Below are positions 4,544 to 5,287 of a DNA stretch of 5,287 bases, one piece after another; positions within the stretch are counted from its first letter, which is position 1, and each line of letters starts with the position of its first letter. Source of the DNA: DASUSF01 sp036375275 (GTDB lineage: Bacteria > Pseudomonadota > Alphaproteobacteria > Geminicoccales > Geminicoccaceae); NCBI GenBank assembly GCA_036375275.1, contig DASUSF010000295.1, positions 1 through 5,287 of the forward strand, in the 5' to 3' direction. The notes below the pieces were generated by a model that was given only the letters and a program-made list of their open reading frames with translations, was not told where the DNA came from and did not search any database. The position numbers were made by a program, and so were the translations under genes.

Positions 4544-5287
4544 ATGACCCTGTCGAACCGTCTGCGGGTCGGCCGCGCCGGCGCGGCGCTGGTGCTGCTG
4601 GCGACCGCCGGCTCGAGCTGGCCGGCGCTCGCCCAGACCGAGCTCAAGGTCGGCTACATGAAGCACCCGATCCACGAGGCGAGCGTCGCCATGATGGAGA
4701 AGTGGGCGGCCGACAACGACGTCAAGCTGACCAAGATCCCGATGGCCTACGACGTCTTCCAGGAGAAGGTCACCGCCACGCTGACCTCCGGCGGGGATCA
4801 GTTCGACGTCATCTGGCACAACGACGACTGGGGCCAGCTGTGGGACAAGTGGGTCGAGCCGACCGACGACATCCCGAACATGGACACGGTCGACCCGCAC
4901 CCGCTCGACGCGTTCTACAACGACGACGGCAACGTTACGGTGGTGCCCATGGCGCACACCGTCGGCACCTTCTTCTACCGCACCGACCTGATTTCGGAGG
5001 ACGAGGTGCCAACCACGTTGGATGAGCTGGTCGAGGTTTCCAAGCGCCTGCAGGAGGAGGGCGCGGTCGAGTGGGGCTACGTCGGCGGTATGAAGATGAA
5101 CCACACCTGGTTCAGCTTCTGGTGGACGATGTGGGCCAACCACTGCGACATCTTCCTGCCGATCTTCGAGCGCGACAATGCCGTGCTCGAGGCCGAGGGC
5201 TGGACGCCGGCGATCGACCAGCCGTGCCATCAGGAGATCGTCGAGTACTGGTGGGACGCGATCAACGAGCACAAGATCAGCCCGCCC
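4544..5287 (+). CDS. ABC transporter extracellular solute-binding protein, family 1 (sugar-type; partial, runs off right edge)
   Basis: Periplasmic receptor of an ABC importer, probably for a sugar, glycoside or similar solute. The frame stays open for 248 codons to the end of the window. Residues 1-30 are a Sec signal peptide (MTLSNRLRVGR, a hydrophobic Ala/Leu core, cleavage after ALA at 30). The mature start is QTELKVGYMKHP. Family 1 hallmarks seen are KWAADNDVKLTKIPMAYDVF (53-72), FQEKVTATLTSGGDQFDVIW (72-91), the pocket segment VVPMAHTVGTFFYRTDLI (133-150) and PTTLDELVEVSKRL (156-169). ATG 4544 is preceded by AGGGGAG (4531-4537). Full-length members are about 410-450 residues, so just over half is visible. 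Trp-rich stretches (WFSFWWTMW, 189-197) and two cysteines (201, 228) are notable. Permease and ATPase genes would be expected to the right. The exact substrate is unknown. Confidence 0.9.
   Translation, partial: MTLSNRLRVGRAGAALVLLATAGSSWPALAQTELKVGYMKHPIHEASVAMMEKWAADNDVKLTKIPMAYDVFQEKVTATLTSGGDQFDVIWHNDDWGQLWDKWVEPTDDIPNMDTVDPHPLDAFYNDDGNVTVVPMAHTVGTFFYRTDLISEDEVPTTLDELVEVSKRLQEEGAVEWGYVGGMKMNHTWFSFWWTMWANHCDIFLPIFERDNAVLEAEGWTPAIDQPCHQEIVEYWWDAINEHKISPP

Noticed and set aside
4511..5272. A 253-codon minus-strand frame opposite the ABC receptor
   Set aside because: The plus strand here encodes a convincing solute-binding protein with signal peptide; the minus frame is a Val/Arg/Asp-rich shadow.

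Overview
This window looks like chromosome from a GC-rich Gram-negative bacterium, most likely an alphaproteobacterium. Three things point that way: very high GC at third codon positions, two periplasmic solute receptors of families common in that class (a TRAP DctP-type protein and an ABC family 1 protein), and a candidate EcfG-type general-stress promoter, a sigma factor type confined to Alphaproteobacteria. No species can be named from the sequence alone.

Layout, left to right. Bases 1-653 (minus strand) hold the N-terminal two thirds of a TRAP transporter substrate-binding protein, cut by the window edge. A 250-bp divergent spacer follows. It leads to a 52-residue DUF3309-type small membrane protein at 904-1062 (plus strand), preceded by a GGAAC-N16-GGTT promoter candidate. 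A perfect 9-bp-stem palindrome lies in the short convergent gap. Next come two minus-strand genes 93 bp apart. One is a dihydrodipicolinate synthase/N-acetylneuraminate lyase-family enzyme (1131-2093) with altered active-site motifs. The other is a 676-residue RTX protein (2187-4217). It has 17 uninterrupted nonapeptide repeats, then a type I secretion target domain, then a roughly seven-bladed TolB/PD40-like propeller. A 326-bp divergent spacer contains a perfect 14-bp palindrome overlapping a candidate RTX promoter. The plus-strand gene at 4544-5287 encodes the first 248 residues of an ABC sugar-type solute-binding protein and runs off the right edge.

How the parts may fit together: the two solute receptors and the aldolase-family enzyme are typical of small-molecule uptake and catabolism, but the window does not show that they share a substrate or a transcript. 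The RTX-propeller protein is a likely calcium-dependent exported or surface protein. Its internal rather than C-terminal secretion domain is the most unusual structural feature here. No tRNA, rRNA, CRISPR array, insertion sequence or phage gene was seen.
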